Positions 1-7,204 of a stretch of 13,290 bases of DNA are shown piece after piece. Position 1 is the first letter of the stretch, and each line of letters begins with the position of its first letter. The notes below the pieces were generated by a model, which was not told where the DNA came from, searched no databases, and saw only the letters and a list, made by a program, of their open reading frames with translations. The DNA is from Bacteroidota bacterium (GTDB taxonomy: Bacteria; Bacteroidota; Bacteroidia; Chitinophagales; Chitinophagaceae): positions 1 through 13,290 of the forward strand of contig JAFAGE010000420.1 of the NCBI GenBank assembly GCA_023423015.1. The letters are read 5' to 3'. Position numbers and translations under genes: made by a program.

Positions 1-1
1 A

Positions 2-643
2 TTGGTAGGCGATTACCTGCTTGCAAAAGGGCTTTTACTTTCGCTCGATCATAGCGACTTCCGTATTCTCCAATTATTATCGCAGGCCGTAAGGCTTATG
101 AGTGAAGGAGAACTCCTCCAGATTGAAAAGTCGAGGTCGCTAAACCTCAGCGAAGAAGTGTACTATGAGATCATCCGGAACAAAACGGCATCGCTGCTGG
201 CTTCGGCCTGTGCCGCAGGTGCATTTTCCGGATCGCACGATGAAGCTACCGCTGAAAGAATGCGGCTCTTCGGTGAAAAGACAGGCATGGCATTCCAGAT
301 TAAGGACGATCTTTTCGATTATGGTGACGACGCAATCGGGAAACCCACCGGTAACGACATCAAAGAAAAAAAACTTACGCTGCCTCTCATTTACACACTG
401 AACAACGTAGACAGCGGCACACGCCGGCGGATAATTTACATCGTCAAGAATAATAACAAAGACAGCGGAAAGGTGCGGGAGGTAATAGAACTGGTGAACA
501 AGCACGGCGGCATCCAGTATGCACAGGAAAAGATGATCAGTTTCCGCGACGAAGCCTTGTCTATCCTGAACACCTTTGAGTCGAACCAAACCACCAAAGC
601 GCTGGAAGAACTGGTCCGCTTCACAACCGACAGAAAACATTAG
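2..643 (+). CDS. Polyprenyl diphosphate synthase, 3' part (5' end outside window)
   Basis: This is the C-terminal 213 residues of a trans-isoprenyl diphosphate synthase, which condenses isopentenyl diphosphate onto an allylic diphosphate to make prenyl chains (quinone side chains or carrier lipids) in the cytoplasm. The frame is open at the window edge, and the TTG at its first codon is probably not a real start. The fragment begins with the typical GDYLLAKGL helix. The second aspartate-rich motif DDLFD is at fragment residues 102-106, followed by GKPTGND and the KKLTLPL segment that closes the active site. The first aspartate-rich motif must lie upstream. Chain length (farnesyl, octaprenyl or other) cannot be decided because the residues before the first motif are missing. 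recJ follows after 12 nt on the same strand, so co-transcription is likely. The family call is secure; the exact product is not. Confidence 0.93.
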   Translation: MVGDYLLAKGLLLSLDHSDFRILQLLSQAVRLMSEGELLQIEKSRSLNLSEEVYYEIIRNKTASLLASACAAGAFSGSHDEATAERMRLFGEKTGMAFQIKDDLFDYGDDAIGKPTGNDIKEKKLTLPLIYTLNNVDSGTRRRIIYIVKNNNKDSGKVREVIELVNKHGGIQYAQEKMISFRDEALSILNTFESNQTTKALEELVRFTTDRKH

Positions 644-655
644 AGAATATCGGTT

Positions 656-2371
656 ATGCATAAACGCTGGAACATATTGAACGCCGAAGCGCATCTCTGC
701 GCTGCATTGCACGAAAGCCTGAAAATAAATCCGGTTCTCTGCAAAATCCTCGTTCAGCGTGGCATCACCACTTTCGATGAAGCCAAAAACTTTTTTCGGC
801 CCACACTTGATATGTTGCACGACCCCTACCTGATGAAAGATATGGATAAAGCTGTGCAGCGCGTAATGCATGCCTTCGAGTTCAACGAAAAGATCCTGGT
901 ATTTGGTGATTATGATGTAGACGGAACGTCTTCAGTGGCTTGTATGGTAAAGTTTTTACACGAAGTCTATAAGCCCGAAAATGTAGATTTCTACATTCCG
1001 CACAGGTACCGGGAGGGCTATGGTATTTCGAAAGCAGGAATTGAATTTGCCTATCGCGAAAACTATTCGCTTATCATTTCGCTCGACTGCGGAATCAAGT
1101 CGGTTGAGCTGATTGCTTATGCAAAAGATCTTGGCATCGACTTTATCGTCTGCGATCATCATCTTCCCGATCTTGAACTGCCGCCTGCGGCTGCGATCCT
1201 CAATCCCAAACAAAGCGGCTGTAATTACCCGTTTAAGGATCTGTGTGGTTGTGGTGTCGGATATAAACTTATCACAGCATTGGCGGCGAAGCTTGGACTG
1301 TCTCCGGATTATCCCCACCGGTATCTCGACCTGGTTGCAACTGCGATAGCGGCAGATATTGTGCAAATGACCGATGAAAACCGGGTCATGGTTTTCTACG
1401 GATTAAAAAAAGTAAACTTCGATCCGAATCCGGGAATCAAAGCGTTGATGCAATTAAGTGGCGTTTCCGGGGAAATGCATATTGGCAATCTTGTGTTTGT
1501 AATTGCCCCGCGCATCAATGCCGCTGGCAGAATGGATGATGCGCGCAAGGCAGTACAGATGTTCATTTCCGATAATTATCAGCAGGCGCTTCAATATGCA
1601 GAGATGCTGCACTCGGATAACACCGATCGTCGCGAAGCAGATAAAACCATTACCGAAGAGGCCTTACAGCTGATCAACGCAAATGAAAGCTGGCGCACCA
1701 GAAAATCGACAGTAGTATTCCAATCACATTGGCATAAAGGCGTTGTGGGAATTGTCGCATCCCGATTGATCGACCATTATTACAGGCCAACCATTGTGCT
1801 CACACAATCGGGAGAATATGTGGCGGGATCCGCGCGCAGTATTGCAGGATTCAATGTATATGAAGCGGTGCATCAGTGCAAGGATCTGTTACTTGGATAC
1901 GGCGGCCATTTCCATGCAGCGGGCATGACCATGAAAACCGACAACGTTTCTGCATTTCGTGAGCGCTTCGAAGAAGTGGTAGCAGGAATGATAAAGGACG
2001 AGTTGCTGATACCGGAAGTGCTGATCGACGCGGAAGTAAAATTGAAAGACCTCACTCCATCGTTCTACAATATTGTTTCGCAAATGGAACCGTTTGGTCC
2101 AGGCAACTGCCGTCCGGTTTTTGTTTTGAAAAATATTTGTGATTCGGGTTATTCCAGGATCGTTAAAGAACAACATCTGCGTGTTTCCGTTTGCCAGGAT
2201 AATTATGTTATCAGCGGGATTGCTTTCAATATGGCAAATAAATACCCGCTGCTCACTAATAAACAGCGGGTAGATATTGTATTCACACTCGATATGAACG
2301 AATGGAACGGATCGAAGAGTCTTCAGCTTAAAGTGATTGACATCCGCGAATCACAACCATCAGGCCTCTAG
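656..2371 (+). CDS. recJ: Single-stranded-DNA-specific 5'-3' exonuclease RecJ
   Basis: RecJ degrades single-stranded DNA 5' to 3' in recombinational repair (RecFOR pathway), mismatch repair and base excision repair. The 571 residues match the usual length. The DHH phosphoesterase domain shows GDYDVDG (residues 84-90), the metal aspartate in SLDCG (D144), the signature DHH (167-169) and a further aspartate in AIAAD (D234). RINAAGRM (286-293) is the conserved RecJ linker motif. The DHHA1 domain carries HKGVVGIVASR (360-370) and GYGGHFHAAG (414-423), and the remaining C-terminal part fits the OB-fold. The ATG at 656 is 12 nt after the prenyl synthase stop with no clear Shine-Dalgarno sequence, as is usual in Bacteroidota. 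The 3' end overlaps the convergent htpG by 12 nt. All catalytic motifs are present. Confidence 0.97.
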   Translation: MHKRWNILNAEAHLCAALHESLKINPVLCKILVQRGITTFDEAKNFFRPTLDMLHDPYLMKDMDKAVQRVMHAFEFNEKILVFGDYDVDGTSSVACMVKFLHEVYKPENVDFYIPHRYREGYGISKAGIEFAYRENYSLIISLDCGIKSVELIAYAKDLGIDFIVCDHHLPDLELPPAAAILNPKQSGCNYPFKDLCGCGVGYKLITALAAKLGLSPDYPHRYLDLVATAIAADIVQMTDENRVMVFYGLKKVNFDPNPGIKALMQLSGVSGEMHIGNLVFVIAPRINAAGRMDDARKAVQMFISDNYQQALQYAEMLHSDNTDRREADKTITEEALQLINANESWRTRKSTVVFQSHWHKGVVGIVASRLIDHYYRPTIVLTQSGEYVAGSARSIAGFNVYEAVHQCKDLLLGYGGHFHAAGMTMKTDNVSAFRERFEEVVAGMIKDELLIPEVLIDAEVKLKDLTPSFYNIVSQMEPFGPGNCRPVFVLKNICDSGYSRIVKEQHLRVSVCQDNYVISGIAFNMANKYPLLTNKQRVDIVFTLDMNEWNGSKSLQLKVIDIRESQPSGL

Positions 2372-4213
2372 GATTATTTTACTTTTCTGGTCATTATTCA
2401 TAAGTTCTACGCTTCGGTTAATGAAACCTGTGAGATCATTTCCCTTCAGTAAACCCTGCGACAGCAATGCAAGATCTGCCAGGTTACGCGTGAGTTTCTT
2501 CTGCTTGTCGGTATTTTCTTCACGCAGGATATTCTGGTAGATAGGGTGATTACCGTTTACAGTAATCGTTACTTCATCGGGCATGTTTGCGTAAAAACTT
2601 CCCATTGGACCGCTGATTGCAGACATGTCCTTCATTCTCCGCATAAATTCAGGCCGTGTTGCTACCACCGGGGGTGCTTCTGTACTTAGTCCTTTTATTT
2701 CTACGGAAACATTCAGTTGTGGAACTTCAAACGTGAACAGATCTTTGAGTTTATTCTGTTCATCGGCGCTCAACAGGCTTTCAACAGCATCAGATTTATC
2801 AATAAGATTATCGGCGATATCGGCATCCACGCGAATGAAGTGTACATTCTCCCACTTCATCTCCATGTGGTTGATAAATGCTGCGTCTACAATTGTTTCA
2901 AGTTTTACAACTTTGAACCCTTTTTGTTTCGCACCCTGGATGTAAGCGTCTTGCTGAACAGGATTTGTTGAATAAATAATAACCTGTTTTCCATCTTTGT
3001 TTTTCTGAATAGCTTCAGTTGCAGATTTGTATTCTTCGAGGGTATAAAATTTACCTGCTTCAGTAGCATCTTCCATAATGTGGAACTTCGAAGCTTTGTC
3101 GAGAAACTTGTCGTCTGTCATCATTCCATACTTCACAAAAAGGCCAAGGCTCTCCCACTTCTCTTCAAATTCCTTTCGTTCCTTATTGAAAATTTCTTCG
3201 AGTTTGTCGGCTACTTTCTTGGTGATGTGGTTGTTGATCTTCTTAACGTTCGGATCACCCTGCAGGTAACTTCTGCTCACATTCAACGGAATGTCGGGAC
3301 TATCAATTACCCCATGCAGGAGCATCAGGAATTCCGGTACGATGTCTTTCACTTCGTCGGTAACGAAAACCTGGTTGCTGTACAATTGAATTCTGTCTTT
3401 CTGAATTTCGTAGCTCTGTTTGATTTTTGGAAAATAAAGGATCCCGGTCAGGTTGAAGGGATAGTCAACGTTAAGGTGAATCCAGAACAATGGAGCTTCT
3501 CCGTACGGATAAAGTTTTTTATAGAAATCCTGGTAATCCTGTGCGGTGAGTTCCGAAGGTTTTTTGGTCCATGCCGGGTCGGTAGTATTTATCTGTTTGT
3601 CTTCGAAAACAATCGGCACGGGCAGGAACTTACAGAATTTGTCGAGTATGTTTCGTATGCGTGATTCGTCGAGAAATTCTTCGCTTTCAGCATTCACATG
3701 GAGGATGATATCGGTACCTCTTTCGTTTTTTTCCGCGTCTTCAAGTGAATATTCGGGGCTGCCATCACACTCCCAGCTTACGGCTTTGGCGTCGTCGCGG
3801 TAGCTTTTGGTAAGAATTTCCACTTTATCGCTCACCATGAAGGCAGAATAGAAGCCGAGTCCGAAATGTCCGATGATGTTGGCTTCTGCCTGGCCTTTGT
3901 ATTTATTCACAAATTCTTCGGCACTGGAAAACGCGACCTGGTTAATGTATTTATCTACCTCTTCGGCTGACATTCCTACACCTTTATCGGAGATGGTGAT
4001 GGTCTTTTTTTCTTTGTCGAGCTTTACGGTAATGTCGAGTTGTCCGAGTTCACCTTTGGCGTCGCCAATCGAGGATAGGGTTTTAAGTTTCTGTGTCGCG
4101 TCTACGGCGTTGCTGATCAGTTCACGAAGGAAGATGTCATGGTCGCTGTACAGGAATTTTTTGATAATGGGGAAGATGTTCTCTGTATGCACCCTGATTG
4201 ATCCTTTTTGCAT
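2360..4213 (-). CDS. htpG: Molecular chaperone HtpG (bacterial Hsp90)
   Basis: This is an ATP-dependent homodimeric cytosolic chaperone that remodels client proteins, often together with DnaK. Its 617 residues are close to the 624 of the E. coli protein. The N-terminal GHKL ATPase domain is complete. It has the catalytic glutamate E31 with N35 and D38 in ELISNAVDA, then DKGVGM (76-81, the nucleotide-binding aspartate and glycines), and GHFGLGFYS (115-123, the lid and glycine-rich loop). The middle-domain signature around NVSRSYLQGDP is present, and a dimerisation domain follows. The ATG at 4213 begins MQKGSIRVHTE, the normal N terminus. The gene is divergent from rpsF across 170 bp and convergent with recJ, with a 12-nt overlap. 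No perfect TAnnTTTG element was found upstream. The nearest is a one-mismatch TTGGTTTG on the minus strand (4258-4265), too weak to call. Confidence 0.98.
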   Translation of the reverse strand: MQKGSIRVHTENIFPIIKKFLYSDHDIFLRELISNAVDATQKLKTLSSIGDAKGELGQLDITVKLDKEKKTITISDKGVGMSAEEVDKYINQVAFSSAEEFVNKYKGQAEANIIGHFGLGFYSAFMVSDKVEILTKSYRDDAKAVSWECDGSPEYSLEDAEKNERGTDIILHVNAESEEFLDESRIRNILDKFCKFLPVPIVFEDKQINTTDPAWTKKPSELTAQDYQDFYKKLYPYGEAPLFWIHLNVDYPFNLTGILYFPKIKQSYEIQKDRIQLYSNQVFVTDEVKDIVPEFLMLLHGVIDSPDIPLNVSRSYLQGDPNVKKINNHITKKVADKLEEIFNKERKEFEEKWESLGLFVKYGMMTDDKFLDKASKFHIMEDATEAGKFYTLEEYKSATEAIQKNKDGKQVIIYSTNPVQQDAYIQGAKQKGFKVVKLETIVDAAFINHMEMKWENVHFIRVDADIADNLIDKSDAVESLLSADEQNKLKDLFTFEVPQLNVSVEIKGLSTEAPPVVATRPEFMRRMKDMSAISGPMGSFYANMPDEVTITVNGNHPIYQNILREENTDKQKKLTRNLADLALLSQGLLKGNDLTGFINRSVELMNNDQKSKIILEA

Positions 4214-4339
4214 GCGGTATTTTTTTGCGAAGGAGGCTCAAAGAGGATGCCACAGCGCTCCAAACCAACGAATTAAGAAAAAATGTCAGTTTTACCGTCT
4301 GAAACAGGGATGGACAGCCTGAAATTCACTGGATTGCAT

Positions 4340-4347
4340 TACCTTTG
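4340..4347 (+). promoter_or_regulatory. Bacteroidota -7 promoter element of the rpsF operon
   Basis: TACCTTTG matches the Bacteroidota sigma consensus TAnnTTTG exactly. It lies 36 nt before the rpsF ATG. No good -33 TTTG was seen at the expected 17-23 nt upstream, so only the -7 half is supported. Transcription would start near 4352-4356, giving a leader of about 30 nt. That leader is A-rich and too short to hold the structured S6:S18-binding leader known from other phyla. The element is shared almost letter for letter with the one before uvrA. Confidence 0.6.
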
Positions 4348-4383
4348 CTGCCCTTAAAATAATTTTTAACCAAAAACAGGGTA

Positions 4384-4737
4384 ATGCAGAATTACGAATT
4401 GATGGTGATTTTTACCCCGGTTCTTTCTGACGACGATTACAAATCGGCTCAGAAGAAGTATGCAACTCTTGTTGCCGATAGCGGTGGCGAGGTTTCGCAT
4501 GATAAAGCCTGGGGACTGAAATCACTGGCGTATCCCATCAGCAAGAAGACCACTGGTCTCTACTGGGTGATGGAATATAAAGCGCCATCCGACTTCAATG
4601 AGAAGCTGAAGATACAGCTTCTGCGTGACGACAATGTGATGCGTCACATGATCACTGCACTCGATAAATACGCCGTCGAGTACAATGAAAGAAAGAGAAG
4701 TGGTGTAACATCAGGAACCGAAAAAACAGAAGCGTAG
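4384..4737 (+). CDS. rpsF: 30S ribosomal protein bS6
   Basis: This is a small-subunit ribosomal protein of the platform that binds 16S rRNA as a heterodimer with bS18. The 117 residues start MQNYELMVIFTPVLSDDD, the typical first beta strand and turn. AWGLKSLAYPISKKTTGLYW is the conserved central stretch and LLRDDNVMRHMI the last strand. The C-terminal tail (after about residue 100) is polar and rich in Lys, Glu, Ser and Thr, as is common in this family. It is the first gene of rpsF-rpsR-rplI and has its own promoter element upstream. The stop is 2 nt before the rpsR start, so the two partners are tightly coupled. No Shine-Dalgarno sequence; the leader is A-rich. Confidence 0.98.
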   Translation: MQNYELMVIFTPVLSDDDYKSAQKKYATLVADSGGEVSHDKAWGLKSLAYPISKKTTGLYWVMEYKAPSDFNEKLKIQLLRDDNVMRHMITALDKYAVEYNERKRSGVTSGTEKTEA

Positions 4738-4739
4738 TC

Positions 4740-5006
4740 ATGGCAAAATCGAATGAGATCAAGTATCTGACGGCGATAAAGGCCGACAAGCCGCGTAAGA
4801 AGTATTGCCGGTTCAAAAAGATGGGCATCAAGTACATCGACTACAAGGATGCCGAGTTCCTGAAGAAATTTTTGAATGAGCAGGGCAAACTGCTTCCCCG
4901 CCGCATCACCGGTAACTCGCTGAAGTTTCAGCGTAAGGTGTCGCAGGCAGTGAAGAAGGCCCGCCAGATGGCATTGTTGCCGTATGTAACTGACCTTTTA
5001 AAGTAA
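4740..5006 (+). CDS. rpsR: 30S ribosomal protein bS18
   Basis: This is the partner of bS6 on the 30S platform. The 88-residue basic protein contains the family core KKYCRFKKMGIKYIDYKD (about residues 20-37), followed by LKKFLNEQGKLLPRRITG and QRKVSQAVKKARQMALLPY, which are diagnostic. Only one cysteine is present, so it is a zinc-independent form. The start lies 2 nt after the rpsF stop and the stop 7 nt before rplI, so all three genes are surely one transcript. In many Proteobacteria and Firmicutes a single-strand-binding protein gene (priB or ssb) sits between rpsF and rpsR; here nothing intervenes. Confidence 0.98.
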   Translation: MAKSNEIKYLTAIKADKPRKKYCRFKKMGIKYIDYKDAEFLKKFLNEQGKLLPRRITGNSLKFQRKVSQAVKKARQMALLPYVTDLLK

Positions 5007-5013
5007 ACACACC

Positions 5014-5460
5014 ATGGAAGTAATACTCATACAGGATGTTGATAACCTTGGTGCTGCCAACGAAGTAGTTAAAGTACGCAACGGTTATGCAAGGAATTTC
5101 CTGATTCCGCGGAAAATAGCCCAGGAGGCTAGTCCGTCGAACCTGAAGCAGCTTGAAGAAAGAATGAAGCAGGTTCGTAAGAAAGAAGAAAAGATGCTGG
5201 CTGAAATCAACCAGGTAATCGGTAAGCTTAAAGAAAGCCCGGTTAAGATTGGGGCGAAGACAGGAACCAGCGGTAAGATATTCGGTACCGTAACCTCTTT
5301 ACAGATCAGCCGGGCAATCCGCGAGCAGAAAGGATATGAAATTGACCGTAAGAAGATTCATGTTCCTGACGAAGTGAAAGAGCTGGGTACGTATAAAGCA
5401 ACCATCGATTTCGGCAACGGCAACAGCACGGAGCTTGAGTTTGAAGTGGTTGGCGAATAA
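5014..5460 (+). CDS. rplI: 50S ribosomal protein bL9
   Basis: This is an elongated large-subunit protein that binds 23S rRNA near the L1 stalk and helps maintain reading frame. The 148 residues comprise the usual two domains. The N-terminal domain is MEVILIQDVDNLGAANEVVKVRNGYARNFLIPRK in pattern, with the glycine and aromatic rRNA-contact residues retained. A long charged connecting helix follows (about residues 41-75). The C-terminal domain contains KTGTSGKIFGTVTS and ends in a beta strand. It is the last gene of the ribosomal operon; a 15-bp hairpin begins 11 nt after the stop. No Shine-Dalgarno sequence is visible. Confidence 0.98.
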   Translation: MEVILIQDVDNLGAANEVVKVRNGYARNFLIPRKIAQEASPSNLKQLEERMKQVRKKEEKMLAEINQVIGKLKESPVKIGAKTGTSGKIFGTVTSLQISRAIREQKGYEIDRKKIHVPDEVKELGTYKATIDFGNGNSTELEFEVVGE

Positions 5461-5470
5461 TTTACTATTG

Positions 5471-5512
5471 AGGGTAAGGAATATTCTTGTTAAATAAAAT
5501 ATTCCTTATCTT
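5471..5512 (+). terminator. Hairpin at the end of the rpsF-rpsR-rplI operon
   Basis: Positions 5471-5485 pair with 5498-5512: an 11-bp perfect core (TAAGGAATATT with AATATTCCTTA) extended by four pairs, two of them G-U. The loop is 12 nt. It sits directly behind rplI, where a terminator is expected. The stem is AT-rich and no run of T follows, so it may be a weak terminator or a 3'-end stabilising hairpin rather than a classical intrinsic terminator. Confidence 0.5.
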
Positions 5513-5585
5513 CAATTCAGATTACTGTAGTTAGTTTCTCTTGTTCTGTAGTGTCTTACCTTAAATCCGGTTTCCTCAGTTCATT

Positions 5586-5613
5586 GTAGTAACTACTCTC
5601 ATAATCGGATTAT
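5586..5613 (+). promoter_or_regulatory. Two short dyads in the leader of the RRM protein gene
   Basis: Two perfect inverted repeats lie close together 21-49 nt before the start codon: GTAGT-A-ACTAC (5586-5596) and ATAATC-G-GATTAT (5601-5613). They could be operator half-sites or small RNA hairpins. The 174-bp intergenic region has no perfect TAnnTTTG element; TACCTTAA at 5557-5564 is a two-mismatch candidate. The regulatory role is inferred from position and symmetry only. Confidence 0.3.
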
Positions 5614-5634
5614 AGAACTAAAAAACCAGTTACA

Positions 5635-6009
5635 ATGAACATTTACGTAGGAAACCTCTCATGGCAAATGACCGATGAGGACCTTAGAACCCTGTTTGAA
5701 CAATATGGTTCTGTTACCTCCGCAAAAATTGTGAAAGACAAGGTTAGTGGCAGGAGCAAAGGTTTCGGATTTGTGGAGATGCCTGATGAAACCGAAGCGC
5801 AAAATGCGTTGAGTACCCTCTATGAATCTGAGGTTCTCGGTCGCAAGATCATCGTCAACGAAGCCCAGCCCAAACCACAGGGCAGTGGCGGCGGAGGCGG
5901 CGGCTTCAAAAAGAGAAGCTTCGGCGGCGGTGGAAACAGCGGCGGCGGAGGCTACAAAAAAGGCGGCTTCAATCGCGGCGGCGGTGGCGGATACAACAGA
6001 GATTATTAA
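5635..6009 (+). CDS. RRM-domain RNA-binding protein with glycine-rich tail
   Basis: This small (124-residue) single-RRM protein probably binds single-stranded RNA. Residues 1-77 form the RRM: RNP2 is IYVGNL (residues 3-8) and RNP1 is KGFGFVEM (42-49). Phenylalanines F44 and F46 are kept, while the usual last aromatic of RNP1 is replaced by Met, a form I associate with bacterial RRM proteins. Residues 83-124 are a low-complexity tail of glycine runs broken by FKKR, YKK, FNR and YNRDY, resembling the RGG-type tails of eukaryotic and cyanobacterial RNA-binding proteins. Such proteins are common in Bacteroidota, where some act as global post-transcriptional regulators. The gene stands alone, with a long leader and a strong terminator. 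Its targets cannot be read from the sequence. Confidence 0.93.
   Translation: MNIYVGNLSWQMTDEDLRTLFEQYGSVTSAKIVKDKVSGRSKGFGFVEMPDETEAQNALSTLYESEVLGRKIIVNEAQPKPQGSGGGGGGFKKRSFGGGGNSGGGGYKKGGFNRGGGGGYNRDY
5881..5991 (+). repeat. GGC/GGA-rich low-complexity coding repeat
   Basis: This is an interrupted trinucleotide-like tract (mainly GGC with some GGA and GGT) encoding the glycine tail of the RRM protein. Glycines come in runs of four to six separated by basic and aromatic residues. The tract is much richer in G and C than the flanks and is a likely site of length variation by replication slippage in steps of three bases. Confidence 0.7.
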
Positions 6010-6034
6010 GATTTTATATAACTCATTGTATATT

Positions 6035-6067
6035 AAAATCCTCCCGGTTTACCCGGGAGGATTTTTT
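6035..6067 (+). terminator. Intrinsic terminator behind the RRM gene
   Basis: This is a perfect 13-bp stem: AAAATCCTCCCGG (6035-6047) pairs with CCGGGAGGATTTT (6053-6065), with a 5-nt loop. The T run spans 6062-6067 and the flanking A run spans 6035-6038. It lies 25 nt after the RRM stop. The GC-rich core with a U tract is the classical intrinsic terminator form, and the A run also gives it some activity in the other direction. Confidence 0.92.
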
Positions 6068-6119
6068 ATTTTCAGCCTCACACACAAAATCATCCTGCTT
6101 CAACGTTTATAGCTGGTAG

Positions 6120-6154
6120 CCCGGAACATTCCAGGGTCACACCCGGAATCCAGG
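6120..6154 (+). repeat. Imperfect direct repeat and hairpin before the beta-barrel gene
   Basis: CCCGGAACATTCCAGG (6120-6135) recurs as CCCGGAATCCAGG (6142-6154), a copy lacking three bases. Overlapping it, TTCC-A-GGGT (6129-6137) can pair with ACCCGGAA (6141-6148) around a 3-nt CAC loop with one bulged A. It ends 21 nt before the ATG at 6176, so it probably lies in the leader. ACCCGGAATCC (6141-6151) occurs again at 7189-7199, just before the next gene. Function is unknown. Confidence 0.35.
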
Positions 6155-6175
6155 ACCGTTGAAAACTAAAATCTA

Positions 6176-7123
6176 ATGCCCATGAAGCAGGATCTACCCA
6201 ATTCTGTATGGAAACCCTGTGTTCTTTTATTACTGGTGTTATTCTCTAACCGTTCGTTCAGCCAAATGAGGGAATCCGCCTCCTATTGGGACGGTGGGAT
6301 CACCGTTGGCCCCTCAAATTTCCTTGGTGACCTCGGAGGAAATATGGGAAGAGGAACCACCTTTATTAAGGATAACAATTTCCCAACAACCAAACTTACT
6401 GTTGGAGGTTTTCTTACCTATCACCCGAATGAATTTCTCGCTTTCCGCCTCGCACTGAACTTCGGAACCCTCGAAGGTGATGACGCTATCATCGATCCCA
6501 AAGGCGGGCTCGAAGAAGCAAGGCAGATGAGAAACTCAAACTTCAAATCGAAGTTCTCGGAAGCCCTGCTCATGGCAGAATTGTACCCTTTATTATTTCT
6601 GGAAGAAGACCCGTCGGATACCTATCACAAGTTCAGACCCTATGTAGTAGCCGGTATTGGCGGATTCAAATATAACCCCCTGGGATACGATCCCGTTTCA
6701 GACCGGTGGGTTCAACTTAAACCCCTTCGCACAGAAGGACAGGGTTTTGCTGAATACCCGGATCGTAAGGAATACAAACTCACACAAATGAATGTGCCCA
6801 TGGGTGTTGGTGTAAAATACTTCCTCAACGATGCGATTGACATCAGTTTTGAAATACTGCACCGTAAGACATTTACAGATTACATCGACGACGTAAGTAC
6901 AGACTATATCGATCCGGCACTGTTCTATAGTTATATGCCCGCTGCACAGGCTCAGCTTGCAGAGCGTATGGCAAATAAATCGAACGGAGCATTTGCAGCC
7001 GGCGACAAAAGAGGTACACCAAAAAATAACGACGCATATTATTCTGCCGGCTTCAAAATCGGTTTCCGTCTGGGAAGTGGCAACAGGTGGGGAAATTCAA
7101 CATCGTGCCCCATCAGATTCTGA
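6176..7123 (+). CDS. Secreted outer-membrane beta-barrel protein (DUF6089-like)
   Basis: This is a 315-residue protein of unknown specific function. Residues 1-29 form a Sec signal peptide: a basic start, the hydrophobic stretch CVLLLLVLF (15-23), and a likely cut after SFS before Gln30. The mature part alternates polar and hydrophobic residues as in beta strands. It opens with WDGGITVGPSNFLGDLGGN, a pattern I recognise from Bacteroidota outer-membrane barrel proteins of the DUF6089 type. It ends in GFKIGFRLGSGNRW...CPIRF; a terminal phenylalanine is the usual beta-barrel assembly signal. An in-frame ATG at 6182 (MKQD) is an equally good start. It is preceded by the RRM terminator and followed 81 nt later by a second secreted protein. 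The outer-membrane location is inferred; the family name is from memory and not verified. Confidence 0.75.
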   Translation: MPMKQDLPNSVWKPCVLLLLVLFSNRSFSQMRESASYWDGGITVGPSNFLGDLGGNMGRGTTFIKDNNFPTTKLTVGGFLTYHPNEFLAFRLALNFGTLEGDDAIIDPKGGLEEARQMRNSNFKSKFSEALLMAELYPLLFLEEDPSDTYHKFRPYVVAGIGGFKYNPLGYDPVSDRWVQLKPLRTEGQGFAEYPDRKEYKLTQMNVPMGVGVKYFLNDAIDISFEILHRKTFTDYIDDVSTDYIDPALFYSYMPAAQAQLAERMANKSNGAFAAGDKRGTPKNNDAYYSAGFKIGFRLGSGNRWGNSTSCPIRF

Positions 7124-7204
7124 TTACTATATAGTAGATGACTGCAACAAAAGACCAGTAGCACAATCAAAACAATATTCTATAGTAAACCCGGAATCCG
7201 TTTA

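Noticed and set aside
140..871. A 243-codon open frame on the minus strand across the prenyl synthase and recJ start
   Set aside because: It is antisense to two clearly recognised genes and its translation shows no family motif; it is a codon-bias shadow.
3080..3664. A 194-codon plus-strand frame inside htpG
   Set aside because: It is antisense to well-conserved HtpG coding sequence and has no recognisable domain.
4214..4339. A promoter for htpG or a heat-shock inverted repeat (CIRCE)
   Set aside because: No CIRCE-like dyad and no perfect TAnnTTTG on the minus strand; only a one-mismatch TTGGTTTG was found.
5822..6112. An alternative frame through the glycine-tail repeat giving an Ala/Glu-rich peptide
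   Set aside because: It is the +1 shadow of the GGC repeat of the RRM gene and runs through the strong terminator at 6035-6067.
7125..7136. The 12-nt palindrome TACTATATAGTA just after the barrel gene stop
   Set aside because: It is AT-rich and short with no T run; too likely by chance to call as an operator or terminator.
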